Assembly: GCF_021341785.1 (NCBI RefSeq)
Contig: NZ_JAJTTF010000017.1
Location: 1-61,952, forward strand
Origin: Microbacterium sp. Au-Mic1
Lineage (GTDB): Bacteria > Actinomycetota > Actinomycetes > Actinomycetales > Microbacteriaceae
Direction of reading: 5' to 3'
DNA: 61,952 bases
Numbering within the stretch: the stretch's first letter is position 1; each line of letters begins with the position of its first letter. Position numbers and translations under genes: made by a program. The notes under the pieces were generated by a model that was not told the origin of the DNA, did no database searches, and saw only the letters and a program-made list of their open reading frames with translations. This document shows, piece after piece, positions 48,769-57,991 of this stretch.

Positions 48769-51272
48769 TGCGCGTCCCGCTTTCGTGGCTGCGTGAGTAC
48801 GTGGATGTGGCCGAGACGGCCACACCGGACGACGTCTTCGCGGCGCTCGTCTCCGTCGGGTTCGAGGAGGAGGAGCTGCACGGCTTCGACATCTCCGGCC
48901 CCGTCGTCGTCGGGCAGGTGCTCTCCTTCGAGGAGGAACCCCAGTCCAACGGCAAGACGATCCGGTGGTGCCAGGTCGATGTCGGCGAGGCCCAGGGCGG
49001 CATCCGCGGCATCGTCTGCGGCGCGAGCAACTTCGCCGTCGGGGACAAGGTCGTCGTGACCCTGCCGGGCGCCGTGCTGCCCGGACCGTTCCCGATCGCC
49101 GCGCGCAAGACTTACGGACACGTGTCCGACGGCATGATCGCCTCGGCCCGCGAGCTGGGACTGGGCGATGAGCACAACGGGATCCTGATCCTCTCCGAGC
49201 TCGGCATCGACGCCCCCGTCGGCACCGATGCGATCGCGCTGCTGGGCCTGGACGACGTCGCGGTCGACGTGAACGTCACGCCGGACCGCGGCTATGCCTT
49301 CTCGCTCCGCGGCATCGCCCGCGAGTACGCGCACGCGACCGGGGCGGCCTTCCGCGACCCCGCCGACCGCGACTTCGCCGAGCTGCAGCCGGGCACCGGC
49401 CGCACCGCCGTCGTCGAGGACGCGTCGCCGATCCGCGGCGCGGTCGGCGCGACCGAGTTCGTCACGCGCGTGGTGCGCGACGTGGATCCGTCCCGTCCCA
49501 CTCCGCCGTGGATGGTCGCCCGCCTCACGCTCGCCGGCATGCGCTCGCTGGGAGTCCTCATCGACATCACGAATTACGTGATGCTGGAGCTCGGCAACCC
49601 GGTGCACGGCTACGACCTGGACAAGCTCGACGGGAACATCGTGATCCGCCGCGCTGAGCACGGCGAGAAGATGGTCACGCTCGACGGCCAGGAGCGGACC
49701 CTGCACGCCGAGGACCTCCTGATCACGGATGGGTCCGGTCCGATCGGCCTCGCCGGCGTCATGGGCGGCGGCACGACCGAGATGGGCGAGACCACGCGCA
49801 ATGTGCTGATCGAGGCGGCGACGTTCGATCCGATCACGATCGCGCGCTCGGCCCGCCGGCACAAGCTGCCCAGCGAGGCCTCCAAGCGCTTCGAGCGGGG
49901 AGTGGATCCGCTCATCCCGTTCGCCGCCGCACGTCGCGTCGCCGACCTCATGGTCTCGCTCGCCGGCGGCACGCTGACCGAGGAGGGCGGCGCGCTCTTC
50001 GCCGAGGTCTTCATCGGGGGCATCGACCTTCCGGCCGGCTTCGTGCAGGGCCTCATCGGCGTCGACTACACCGACGAGGAGGTGACGGGCGCGCTCGAGA
50101 CCATCGGCGCCGAGGTCACCGCGGACGACTCCGGCTGGAACGTCATCCCGCCGAGCTGGCGTCCCGACCTCACCGACAAGTGGTCGCTGGCCGAGGAGGT
50201 GGCGCGCATCCACGGACTGGACCGCATCCCGTCGGTGCTGCCGACACCGCCGTCCGGTCGCGGACTGACCGACCTGCAGCAGGGCCGGCGTCGCGTCGCG
50301 AACGCCCTGGCCGCTGCAGGGCTCGTGGAGACTCCGGCGTTCCCGTTCACCACGCAGGAGCAGAACGACCTGCACGGCTCGGCCACCGGGGAGAGCCTTC
50401 CCGGGGTGCGCCTCGCGAACCCGCTCGACGGGCAGGCGCCGTTCCTGCGCCGCTCCCTGCTCCCTGGGCTGCTGCAGATCGCGCACCGCAACATCGCACG
50501 GGGCCTCGTGGATCTGGCGATCTTCGAGACCGGCGTGGTGTTCCTGCCCGCGCCGGGCGTCGTCTACGGCACCGACGAGGTGCCGCCGCTCGGCGTCAGG
50601 TCGTCGGATGAGACGCTCGCGGCCCTCGACGCCTCGATCCCGCCGCAGGCCCGCCTCGTCGCAGCGCTGTTCACCGGCCACGTCACCCCGCGCCAGCCTG
50701 GGCGTGCGGCCGAGGAGTACGGTCTCAGCGAGGCGCTCGACGCCGTGCGCGTGATCGCGGATGCGGCCGGCGTCGAGATCGACGTCGTGCAGTCCAGCCG
50801 CGCGGCTCTGCATCCGGGGCGCGCCGGCGTGCTGCAGGTGCGCGGCACCGAGGTCGGCTATGTCGGAGAACTGCACCCGCAGGTGTCGGCCGCCGCCGAC
50901 CTGCCCGGACGTGCGGTGGTGCTCGAGCTCGACCTCGACGGCGTGCTGGCGCTGGCGGGGGAGCGCGTGGTCGCGGCATCGCTGTCGACCTACCCCGCCG
51001 CGACGCAGGACGTTTCGCTGGTGCTCGACGCCGGGGTCCCGGCGGCCGAGGTGAGCGCCGCCCTCTCCGAGGGTGCTGGCGCGCTCCTGGAGTCGGTCCG
51101 CCTCGTCGACGACTACCGCGGTGAGGGTGTTCCCGCAGGATCCAAGAGCCTGAGCTTCGCGCTGCGGTTCCGGGCCGACGACCGCACCCTGACGGCCGCC
51201 GAGGCGACCGAGGCGAAGCTCGCGGGCGTCGCCGTGGCGACCGAGCGGTTCGGAGCCCAGATCCGCGACTGA
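48768..51272 (+). CDS. pheT: Phenylalanine-tRNA ligase beta subunit
   Basis: This 834-residue subunit has the tRNA-binding domain near the N-terminus (VVGQVLSFEEEPQSNGKTIRW). The B3/B4 editing module follows around residues 200-400, then the B5 domain, the catalytic-like module and a C-terminal anticodon-binding FDX-ACB domain (LSTYPAATQDVSLVLD). ATG 48768 is preferred to the GTG at 48765, which lies inside the pheS stop region. The two subunits form an alpha2-beta2 enzyme. Confidence 0.95.
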   Translation: MRVPLSWLREYVDVAETATPDDVFAALVSVGFEEEELHGFDISGPVVVGQVLSFEEEPQSNGKTIRWCQVDVGEAQGGIRGIVCGASNFAVGDKVVVTLPGAVLPGPFPIAARKTYGHVSDGMIASARELGLGDEHNGILILSELGIDAPVGTDAIALLGLDDVAVDVNVTPDRGYAFSLRGIAREYAHATGAAFRDPADRDFAELQPGTGRTAVVEDASPIRGAVGATEFVTRVVRDVDPSRPTPPWMVARLTLAGMRSLGVLIDITNYVMLELGNPVHGYDLDKLDGNIVIRRAEHGEKMVTLDGQERTLHAEDLLITDGSGPIGLAGVMGGGTTEMGETTRNVLIEAATFDPITIARSARRHKLPSEASKRFERGVDPLIPFAAARRVADLMVSLAGGTLTEEGGALFAEVFIGGIDLPAGFVQGLIGVDYTDEEVTGALETIGAEVTADDSGWNVIPPSWRPDLTDKWSLAEEVARIHGLDRIPSVLPTPPSGRGLTDLQQGRRRVANALAAAGLVETPAFPFTTQEQNDLHGSATGESLPGVRLANPLDGQAPFLRRSLLPGLLQIAHRNIARGLVDLAIFETGVVFLPAPGVVYGTDEVPPLGVRSSDETLAALDASIPPQARLVAALFTGHVTPRQPGRAAEEYGLSEALDAVRVIADAAGVEIDVVQSSRAALHPGRAGVLQVRGTEVGYVGELHPQVSAAADLPGRAVVLELDLDGVLALAGERVVAASLSTYPAATQDVSLVLDAGVPAAEVSAALSEGAGALLESVRLVDDYRGEGVPAGSKSLSFALRFRADDRTLTAAEATEAKLAGVAVATERFGAQIRD

Positions 51273-51286
51273 GACGCGATACGAAC

Positions 51287-51352
51287 GCACGACGAAGAAC
51301 GCCTGTACGACCGGATCCGCGGATCCGGCGTGCAGGCGTTCCCTCGTCGTGC
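51287..51352 (+). terminator. Long hairpin terminator after pheT
   Basis: The outer arms GCACGACGA (51287-51295) and TCGTCGTGC (51344-51352) enclose GAACGCCTG/CAGGCGTTC and the innermost CCGGATCC-gc-GGATCCGG. This gives a stem of more than 25 pairs with few interruptions. It separates pheST from the thiamine operon. Confidence 0.75.
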
Positions 51353-51404
51353 GGGCATCACGCGACGGGCGTGACCTGCGCGGCGAGGCCGAACGGTTCC
51401 TGGC

Positions 51405-51410
51405 TAGACT
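51405..51410 (+). promoter_or_regulatory. -10 TAGACT of the thiamine operon
   Basis: TAGACT lies about 10 nt upstream of the first conserved riboswitch bases, so transcription should begin near 51417. No clear -35 box was seen. Confidence 0.5.
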
Positions 51411-51420
51411 GACCGGCAGT

Positions 51421-51495
51421 GACACGGGGTGCCGCATCCGCGGCTGAGATCACACCCGTCGAACCTGATCTAGGTCGTACTAGCGAAGGGATGTC
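51421..51495 (+). promoter_or_regulatory. TPP riboswitch (THI element)
   Basis: The conserved blocks appear in order: GGGGTGCC, GGCTGAGATCACACCCG, GAACCTGATCTAGGTCGTAC and TAGCGAAGGGA. The final GAAGGGA is also the ribosome-binding site of thiM, whose ATG is at 51499. Thiamine pyrophosphate binding would therefore hide the site and stop translation. There is no separate terminator stem between the element and the gene. Confidence 0.95.
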
Positions 51496-51498
51496 GCG

Positions 51499-52365
51499 AT
51501 GAACGCGCGTCTGGAATTGCCGTCCGAGTCCGTGGTGGAAGCCGCCGCGGGCCTTCTCACGCAGCTGCGGGCGGAGCCCCCGCTCGTGCACTGCATCACG
51601 AACGCGGTGGTGACCGGGTTCACTGCCAACGTGCTGCTCGCACTCGGCGCGGCTCCCGCCATGGTGGACATCACGGGCGAGGCCGGCATGTTCGCCGCGA
51701 TCTCGTCCGGACTGCTGGTGAACCTCGGCACACCCACGCCCGAGCAGCGCTCCGCGAGCCTCGAGGCTGTCGGCGGCGCACGGACGGCGGGGACGCCCTG
51801 GGTGCTGGATCCGGTCGCGATCGGAGCACTGCCGGTGCGCACCGCGCTGGCGCAGGACCTCCTGGCGCTGCGACCCACGCTCATCCGCGGCAACGCGTCG
51901 GAGGTCCTCGCACTCGCCGGGCGCAGTCAGGGCGGACGGGGTGTGGACGCCCTGGACGGCACCGAGGCCGCGGCGGACGCCGCGCGCGAGCTGGCCCGGA
52001 GCACCGGGGGAGCAGTGGCCGTCTCGGGCCCCGTCGATCTCCTCGTCGACGCCGAGCACGAGATCAGGATCGCGAACGGCGATGCCCTGCTCACCCGCGT
52101 CACCGGGGGCGGCTGCGCGCTCGGCGCGGCGATGGCCGCCTTCCTCGGGACGGCGCGCAGGACGGGCGACAGCCCCCTGGTCGCCGCCTCCGCCGCCACC
52201 CTGGTGTACACGCTCGCCGCCGAGGACGCCGCCTCGCGGTCCGCCGGACCGGGATCCTTCGCCGTCGCCCTGCTCGACGCTCTCGCCGCGATCCGCCCCG
52301 AGGCGCTGTCGGCAGGCGCCCGCGTCGAAGCCGCGGTGATCGAGACGGCGGGGGTTGCGGCATGA
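51499..52365 (+). CDS. thiM: Hydroxyethylthiazole kinase
   Basis: This 288-residue enzyme phosphorylates salvaged 5-(2-hydroxyethyl)-4-methylthiazole for thiamine synthesis. It has PLVHCITNAVVTGFTANVLLALGAAPAM, the ribokinase-like phosphate loop LIRGNASEVLAL and the C-terminal TGGGCALGAAMAAFLG with the conserved Cys. It overlaps the next gene by 4 nt and is controlled by the TPP riboswitch. Confidence 0.95.
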   Translation: MNARLELPSESVVEAAAGLLTQLRAEPPLVHCITNAVVTGFTANVLLALGAAPAMVDITGEAGMFAAISSGLLVNLGTPTPEQRSASLEAVGGARTAGTPWVLDPVAIGALPVRTALAQDLLALRPTLIRGNASEVLALAGRSQGGRGVDALDGTEAAADAARELARSTGGAVAVSGPVDLLVDAEHEIRIANGDALLTRVTGGGCALGAAMAAFLGTARRTGDSPLVAASAATLVYTLAAEDAASRSAGPGSFAVALLDALAAIRPEALSAGARVEAAVIETAGVAA

Positions 52366-54575
52366 CGCTCGTCGACGTCGCCACCGCCCGGGTCCAGGCC
52401 GGAGCGCGGGAGACGACCACCCGGCGGAGGCTGACGGCCGACGATCTCGCGCTCTACCTCGTCACGGACCCGGTGCTGAGCGGAGCGCGCGGAGTGCCCG
52501 CCGTGGTCGACGCGGCAGTGGCCGGGGGCGTGCGGATCGTGCAGCTGCGGGACAAGGACGCCGATGACGCCTCGATCGTGGCGCAGCTCGTCGAGCTCTC
52601 CGAGGTCATCGCAGGGCGAGCGCTGCTCGTCGTCGACGATCGTCTCGACGCCGTCGTGGAGGCGCGACGCCGCGGAGCGCGCGTGGACGGCATCCACATC
52701 GGCCAGTCGGACGTGTCGCCGCTCGTCGCACGTTCGGTGCTGGGTCCCGACGCGATCGTCGGGCTCACGGCGAACCAGCCGGAGCACCTCGACGCCGCGC
52801 TGGCGCTGCCGGCCGGCACCGTCGACTACCTCGGCGTGGGCGTGATCCATCCCACGACGACCAAGCGCAACCACCCGCCTCAGCTCGGCGTGGGCGGATT
52901 CGCCGCGTTCGCCGCGGCGAGCCCGCTTCCGTGCGTTGCGATCGGCGGCATCAGCCGGGAGGATGTGGCGGACCTGCGTGCCGCGGGTGCCGCCGGCGTC
53001 GCGGTCGTGTCGGCGCTGTGCGCCGCGCCGGATCCTCGCATCGCCGCGCGCAAGCTGCTGCGAGCCTGGGGCGCGGGCGGCGTGCCGCGCGTGCTCTCGA
53101 TCGCCGGCAGCGACCCCTCCGGCGGTGCAGGGATCCAGGCGGACCTCAAGGCGATCGCCGCCAACGGCGGATACGGCATGGCCGCGATCACGGCGCTGAC
53201 CGCGCAGAACACCCGGGGCGTCCGCGGCGTGCACGTCCCTCCTGCGGCGTTCCTGCGCGCCCAGCTCGACGCGATCGGCGACGACGTGCGCGTCGACGCG
53301 GTGAAGATCGGAATGCTCGCCGACTCGGCGGTGATCTCCGAGGTCGGATCCTGGCTCGGGACGCACAGGCCGCCCACGGTCGTGCTGGATCCGGTGATGG
53401 TCGCCACCAGCGGGGACCGGCTGCTGGACGCGGAGGCGGAGCAGGCGCTGCGCGCCCTGCTGCCGCTGGCCGATCTGATCACGCCGAACCTGCCGGAGCT
53501 GGCCGTTCTCGTGCGCGAGACCGCGGCCACGAGCTGGGCCGGCGCCCTCGCCCAGGCACAGCGACTCTCCGCGGAGACCGGCGCGCTGGTGCTCGTGAAG
53601 GGCGGGCATCTCGGCGGTGACGAGGCGCCCGACGCGCTCGTCGGTCCCGCAGGGCCCGTGCGCGAGTATCCCGGGTCCCGGATCCGCACCGCCAGCACGC
53701 ACGGCACCGGCTGCTCGCTCTCCGCCGGGCTCGCGACCCGCCGGGCGGCCGACCTCGACTGGCGTGATGCGGTGGCCGACGTTCGCGCGTGGCTGCGGGA
53801 GTCGATCGCGGCCGGCGCCGGGTTGCAGGTGGGGTCAGGTCACGGTCCGGTCAGCCACTTCGCCGGGCTGTGGCGGCGCGGGGGGCTCGAGGTCGAGCCG
53901 AGCTGGGAGGAGGTCTCCGCGGACTGGTGGTCATCGATCGCCCCGATCCGCCGTGCGATCGATGACCTGCCGTTCCTGCGTCGCCTCGCGGACGGCAGCC
54001 TTCCGAAGACCGCGTTCCGCGGGTACCTCGCGCAGGACGCGCTCTATCTGCGCGACTACGCGCGCACCCTCGCCGAGGCGGCGCGGCTCGCGCCGCACTC
54101 CGCGGAGCAGGCGTTCTGGGCGCACTCCGCCGAACAGTCCGTGATCGGCGAGCTGCAGCTGCATGCGAGCCTGCTTTCTCCGGAGGGGATCGACGAGGCC
54201 ACGTTCCGCGCCGAGCCGGCTCCTGCCACGGTCGCGTACCTCGATCATCTGCGCGGCGCGGCCTTCGACGGCGACTACCGCGTGCTCATCGCCGCCCTGC
54301 TGCCCTGCTTCTGGATCTACGCCGACGTCGGCACGCGGCTGCACGCGCAGGCAGTGGGCGATCGGGTGCGCCCGTTCGCCGCCCACCCCTTCAAGGAGTG
54401 GCTGGACGAGTATGCGGATCCGCGCTTCGCCGAGGCTACCCAGGAGGCGATCCGGATCGTCACCGCGCACGCGGCCGCGGCGGACGCGGCCACGCGCGAG
54501 CGGATGCGGCTCGCGTTCGTGCGCTCGAGCGAGCACGAGCGCGCTTTCTTCGCTGCCGCGGATCTGGTCGACTGA
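52362..54575 (+). CDS. thiE-thiD-tenA: ThiE-ThiD-TenA trifunctional thiamine salvage/synthesis protein
   Basis: This 737-residue single polypeptide has three enzymes. ThiE (about 27-232) carries VQLRDKDADD, VDDRLD, GIHIGQSDV and the HPTTTKRNHPP loop. ThiD (about 243-500), HMP/HMP-P kinase, carries VLSIAGSDPSGGAGIQADLKA, LDPVMVATSG and STHGTGCSLSAGLA. TenA (about 515-737), aminopyrimidine aminohydrolase, has Cys in LLPCFWIYADVG and Glu in SSEHERAFF. With ThiM it covers salvage of both rings and their coupling. Two-domain ThiE-ThiD and ThiD-TenA fusions are known; the triple is less common. Confidence 0.93.
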   Translation: MTLVDVATARVQAGARETTTRRRLTADDLALYLVTDPVLSGARGVPAVVDAAVAGGVRIVQLRDKDADDASIVAQLVELSEVIAGRALLVVDDRLDAVVEARRRGARVDGIHIGQSDVSPLVARSVLGPDAIVGLTANQPEHLDAALALPAGTVDYLGVGVIHPTTTKRNHPPQLGVGGFAAFAAASPLPCVAIGGISREDVADLRAAGAAGVAVVSALCAAPDPRIAARKLLRAWGAGGVPRVLSIAGSDPSGGAGIQADLKAIAANGGYGMAAITALTAQNTRGVRGVHVPPAAFLRAQLDAIGDDVRVDAVKIGMLADSAVISEVGSWLGTHRPPTVVLDPVMVATSGDRLLDAEAEQALRALLPLADLITPNLPELAVLVRETAATSWAGALAQAQRLSAETGALVLVKGGHLGGDEAPDALVGPAGPVREYPGSRIRTASTHGTGCSLSAGLATRRAADLDWRDAVADVRAWLRESIAAGAGLQVGSGHGPVSHFAGLWRRGGLEVEPSWEEVSADWWSSIAPIRRAIDDLPFLRRLADGSLPKTAFRGYLAQDALYLRDYARTLAEAARLAPHSAEQAFWAHSAEQSVIGELQLHASLLSPEGIDEATFRAEPAPATVAYLDHLRGAAFDGDYRVLIAALLPCFWIYADVGTRLHAQAVGDRVRPFAAHPFKEWLDEYADPRFAEATQEAIRIVTAHAAAADAATRERMRLAFVRSSEHERAFFAAADLVD

Positions 54576-54609
54576 GCCCAGCCTCGCACCCGCGACGCCG
54601 GCTCTATGA

Positions 54610-54652
54610 CGCGGGGCGGCGCACTCGATTTGGTCGAGGGCGCCACCCCGCG
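54610..54652 (+). terminator. Terminator hairpin of the thiamine operon
   Basis: Two 19-nt arms (54610-54628 and 54634-54652) match at 17 positions around a 5-nt loop, beginning CGCGGGGCGGCGC. They follow the gene stop by 34 nt. The rest of the 298-nt gap to argC holds no gene; near its end TAAGGT at 54862-54867 is the argC -10. Confidence 0.7.
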
Positions 54653-54861
54653 ATATCGTCGCCGCATGCTTCCGGCTCCGCACACGACCGCCCTGGCGGG
54701 CGCTGCCGTGGTGCGTCGACGCCGTTCGGGCGACCGCCGACTCTAGGCGACCCCGCGCTCCCGCGTCGAAGGCGGTGGAGTGCCGGCGTCGCCGCCTCCG
54801 GCCCCGCATCGCACTGCTGTCCCGCGCCGTCTTCATGGGCGTCGCGGACAGGCCCGACCGT

Positions 54862-54867
54862 TAAGGT
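54862..54867 (+). promoter_or_regulatory. -10 TAAGGT, promoter of arg operon
   Basis: TAAGGT ends 6 nt before the argC ATG. No ARG-box palindrome was recognised in the 200 nt upstream. Confidence 0.5.
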
Positions 54868-54873
54868 GGAAGC

Positions 54874-55941
54874 ATGACGTATTCCGTCGCCGTCTCCGGC
54901 GCATCCGGTTATGCGGGCGGCGAGATCCTTCGCCTGCTCGCGAACCATCCCGACGTCGAGATCCGCACCGTCACGGCGCACTCGAACGCCGGACAGAAGC
55001 TCTCCGAGCATCAGCCGCACCTGAGGTCGCTCGCGCACCTCACCCTGCAGGACACGACGCCCGAGATCCTCGCCGGGCACGACATCGTGTTCCTCGCCCT
55101 GCCGCACGGCCAGTCCGGTCAGTACACCGATGCCCTCGGCGGCGTCCCGCTCGTGATCGATGCGGGAGCCGATCACCGGCTCACCTCGGAGGCCGCGTGG
55201 GACGAGTTCTACGGCGGCGCCTTCCACGAGCCGTGGGCGTACGGCGTCCCCGAGCTCCTGGTCGCGGCCGGCCCGGACGGCGCCGCGAAGCAGCGCGAAC
55301 ACCTCCGCGGCGCCACCCGGATCGCGGCCCCGGGCTGCAATGCGTCCACCGTGAGCCTGAGCCTGGCCCCCGGTATCGCAGCGGGCGTGATCGACCCGTC
55401 CGACATCGTGACCGTGCTCGCCGTAGGCGCGTCCGGCGCCGGCAAGAGCCTCAAACCCCACCTGCTCGGCAGCGAGATCCTCGGATCGGCCAACCCCTAC
55501 GCGGTCGGCGGCACCCATCGGCACATCCCCGAGATCCGCCAGGCGCTCGCGGCCGCGTCGGGCGTCGCGCCCGACGCGATCCGGATCTCGTTCACCCCGG
55601 TGATCGTGCCGATGGCGCGGGGGATCCTCGCGACCTCGACCGCGCGCATCGTCCCGGGGGCCACCGACGCGCAGATCCGCGAGGCCTGGCAGAGTGCCTA
55701 CGGCGACGAGGTCTTCGTGCAGCTGCTGCCGGAGGGATCCGTCCCGCGCACCGCCGACGTGCTCGGTGCCAATACGGCGCTCATCGGCCTCGCGATCGAC
55801 CGCGCCGCGGACCGCGTCGTCGTGGTCACCGCCGTCGACAATCTCGTCAAGGGCACGGCAGGAGCCGCCATCCAGTCCATGAACATCGCGCTCGGTCTCA
55901 CCGAGACCACGGCGCTCAGCATCAACGGAGTCGCCCCATGA
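54874..55941 (+). CDS. argC: N-acetyl-gamma-glutamyl-phosphate reductase
   Basis: This 355-residue NADPH enzyme carries out the third step of arginine synthesis. It has the Rossmann start VSGASGYAGGEILRLL, the catalytic Cys in APGCNAS and the His segment in GGTHRHIPEI. It overlaps argJ by 4 nt and heads argC-J-B-D-F-H. Confidence 0.96.
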   Translation: MTYSVAVSGASGYAGGEILRLLANHPDVEIRTVTAHSNAGQKLSEHQPHLRSLAHLTLQDTTPEILAGHDIVFLALPHGQSGQYTDALGGVPLVIDAGADHRLTSEAAWDEFYGGAFHEPWAYGVPELLVAAGPDGAAKQREHLRGATRIAAPGCNASTVSLSLAPGIAAGVIDPSDIVTVLAVGASGAGKSLKPHLLGSEILGSANPYAVGGTHRHIPEIRQALAAASGVAPDAIRISFTPVIVPMARGILATSTARIVPGATDAQIREAWQSAYGDEVFVQLLPEGSVPRTADVLGANTALIGLAIDRAADRVVVVTAVDNLVKGTAGAAIQSMNIALGLTETTALSINGVAP

Positions 55942-57095
55942 GCGTGACCGCACCCCAGGGATTCGAGGCCGCCGGCGTCGTCGCAGGCCTCAAATCGACC
56001 GGCAAACCCGACGTGGCGCTGGTGGTGAACCGCGGGCCGCGCAAGGTCGGTGCCGCCGTGTTCACCAGCAACCGCGCCAAGGCCAACCCGATCATCTGGT
56101 CGCAGGAGGTCGTGAAGGACGGCGTCGTCGAGGCCGTCGTGCTGAACTCCGGCGGGGCGAACTGCTTCACCGGACCGTTCGGCTTCCAGACCAGCCACCT
56201 CACGGCGGAGCGCGCGGCGGAGCTGCTGGGCGTGGGCGCGGGTGACGTGGTGGTCTGCTCCACCGGCCTCATCGGCACCGGAGACGAGGTCTTCCGGGGC
56301 AAGGTGCTCGCGGGCGTCGAAGCCGGCGTCGCGCAGCTGAGCGCCGAGGGCGGACAGGCCGCGGCCGAGGCGATCATGACCACCGACACGGTCGCGAAGA
56401 CGGTCGCGGTGAGCCGTGATGGCTGGACCATCGGCGGCATGGCGAAGGGCGCGGGCATGCTCGCCCCGGGACTCGCCACCATGCTCGTCGTGCTCACGAC
56501 CGATGCCGAGCTCGATGCGGCCGAGGCGCACGCCCTGCTGCGCCGCGCGACCGGCACCACCTTCGACCGGCTCGACTCGGACGGGTGCATGTCGACGAAC
56601 GACCAGGTGACGCTGCTCGCCAACGGTGCGAGCGGGATCCGCCCCGACCTGGACGACTTCGCGGCCGCGCTCACCCAGGTCTCCGATGAGCTGGCCCGCA
56701 AGCTGCAGGACGACGCCGAGGGCGCCAGCCACGCGATCTCGATCGAGGTCGTGCACGCCGCGAGCGAACAGGACGCCGTCGAGGTGGGGCGCTCGGTCGC
56801 TCGCAACAACCTGTTCAAGGCGGCGATCTTCGGCAACGACCCGAACTGGGGGCGCGTGCTGGCGGCGATCGGCACCACCCGGGCCGCCTTCGACCCCTAC
56901 GACGTGGACGTATGGATGAACGGCGTGCGGGTGTGCACCACCGGAGGTCCCGACCGCCCGCGCGAGGACGTCGATCTGACCCCGCGTGCGACGCATGTGC
57001 TGATCGATCTGAAGGTCGGCGAGGCGGCAGCCACGATCCGCACCAACGACCTCACCCACGACTACGTGCACGAGAACAGCGCGTACTCCTCATGA
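55938..57095 (+). CDS. argJ: Bifunctional glutamate N-acetyltransferase/amino-acid N-acetyltransferase
   Basis: This 385-residue protein self-cleaves into alpha and beta chains at the Thr of APGLATMLV, near residue 181. It transfers acetyl from acetylornithine to glutamate and, if bifunctional, uses acetyl-CoA. TSNRAKANP and FGNDPNWGRVLAAIG are family blocks. Coupled to argC and argB by 4-nt overlaps. Confidence 0.95.
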   Translation: MSVTAPQGFEAAGVVAGLKSTGKPDVALVVNRGPRKVGAAVFTSNRAKANPIIWSQEVVKDGVVEAVVLNSGGANCFTGPFGFQTSHLTAERAAELLGVGAGDVVVCSTGLIGTGDEVFRGKVLAGVEAGVAQLSAEGGQAAAEAIMTTDTVAKTVAVSRDGWTIGGMAKGAGMLAPGLATMLVVLTTDAELDAAEAHALLRRATGTTFDRLDSDGCMSTNDQVTLLANGASGIRPDLDDFAAALTQVSDELARKLQDDAEGASHAISIEVVHAASEQDAVEVGRSVARNNLFKAAIFGNDPNWGRVLAAIGTTRAAFDPYDVDVWMNGVRVCTTGGPDRPREDVDLTPRATHVLIDLKVGEAAATIRTNDLTHDYVHENSAYSS

Positions 57096-57991
57096 GCGAT
57101 CTTCAGGACACCGCGCCGGAGGAAGCCGCGATCAAGGCGCAGACGCTGATCGAGTCGCTGCCCTGGCTCAAGAGGTACCGCGATCAGATCGTCGTGGTGA
57201 AGTACGGCGGCAACGCGATGATCAGCGATGATCTGCAGGAGGCGTTCGCGCAGGACATCGCCTATCTCCGCTACGTCGGCGTGCAGCCGGTCGTCGTGCA
57301 TGGCGGGGGACCGCAGATCTCCGACATGCTCGAGCGGCTCGAGATCCCCAGCGAGTTCAAGGGCGGCTACCGGGTCACCAACACCGAGGCGATCAGCGTC
57401 GTCCGGATGGTGCTCACCGGCCAGGTCAACCCTCAGCTCGTGTCGAAGATCAACTCGCACGGACCGATCGCGACGGGCCTGAGCGGCGAGGACGCCGGAC
57501 TCTTCGGCGGACGTCGGCGCGGCGTGATCATCGACGGCGAAGAGGTCGACCTCGGCCGCGTCGGCGACGTCGTGCAGGTGGATCCGACGCCGGTCCACGA
57601 CCATCTCGCGGCAGGACGAGTCCCGGTCGTCTCCAGCATCGCCCCGGATCTCGACCATCCGGGCCAGTCGCTGAACGTGAACGCGGACGCGGCGGCAGCG
57701 GCGCTGGCGACGGCGCTCGGGGCGGTCAAGCTCGTGATCCTCACCGATGTCGCGGGACTCTACGCGGACTGGCCGAACCGCGACTCGCTCGTCTCGCACC
57801 TGACCACGACGGAGTTGAAGACCATGCTCCCGTCGCTCGAGTCCGGCATGATCCCGAAGATGACCGCGTGCCTGGAGGCCGTGGAATCGGGCGTGCATGC
57901 GGCGGCCATCATCGACGGACGGGTGCCGCACTCGGTGCTCGTCGAACTGTTCACCAGCAAGGGAATCGGAACGGAGGTGGTGGCGGGATGA
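57092..57991 (+). CDS. argB: Acetylglutamate kinase
   Basis: This 299-residue kinase carries out the second arginine step. It has VVVKYGGNAM, the VHGGGPQISDML glycine loop, GGYRVTNTEA and LNVNADAAAAALA. An N-terminal helix of about 25 residues is present, the type associated with arginine-inhibited hexamers. Overlaps both neighbours. Confidence 0.96.
   Translation: MSDLQDTAPEEAAIKAQTLIESLPWLKRYRDQIVVVKYGGNAMISDDLQEAFAQDIAYLRYVGVQPVVVHGGGPQISDMLERLEIPSEFKGGYRVTNTEAISVVRMVLTGQVNPQLVSKINSHGPIATGLSGEDAGLFGGRRRGVIIDGEEVDLGRVGDVVQVDPTPVHDHLAAGRVPVVSSIAPDLDHPGQSLNVNADAAAAALATALGAVKLVILTDVAGLYADWPNRDSLVSHLTTTELKTMLPSLESGMIPKMTACLEAVESGVHAAAIIDGRVPHSVLVELFTSKGIGTEVVAG

Noticed and set aside
48642..51437. 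931-codon minus-strand frame opposite pheT
   Set aside because: pheT on the plus strand is a complete conserved protein. The antisense frame has shadow composition (His, Arg, Asp, Gly).
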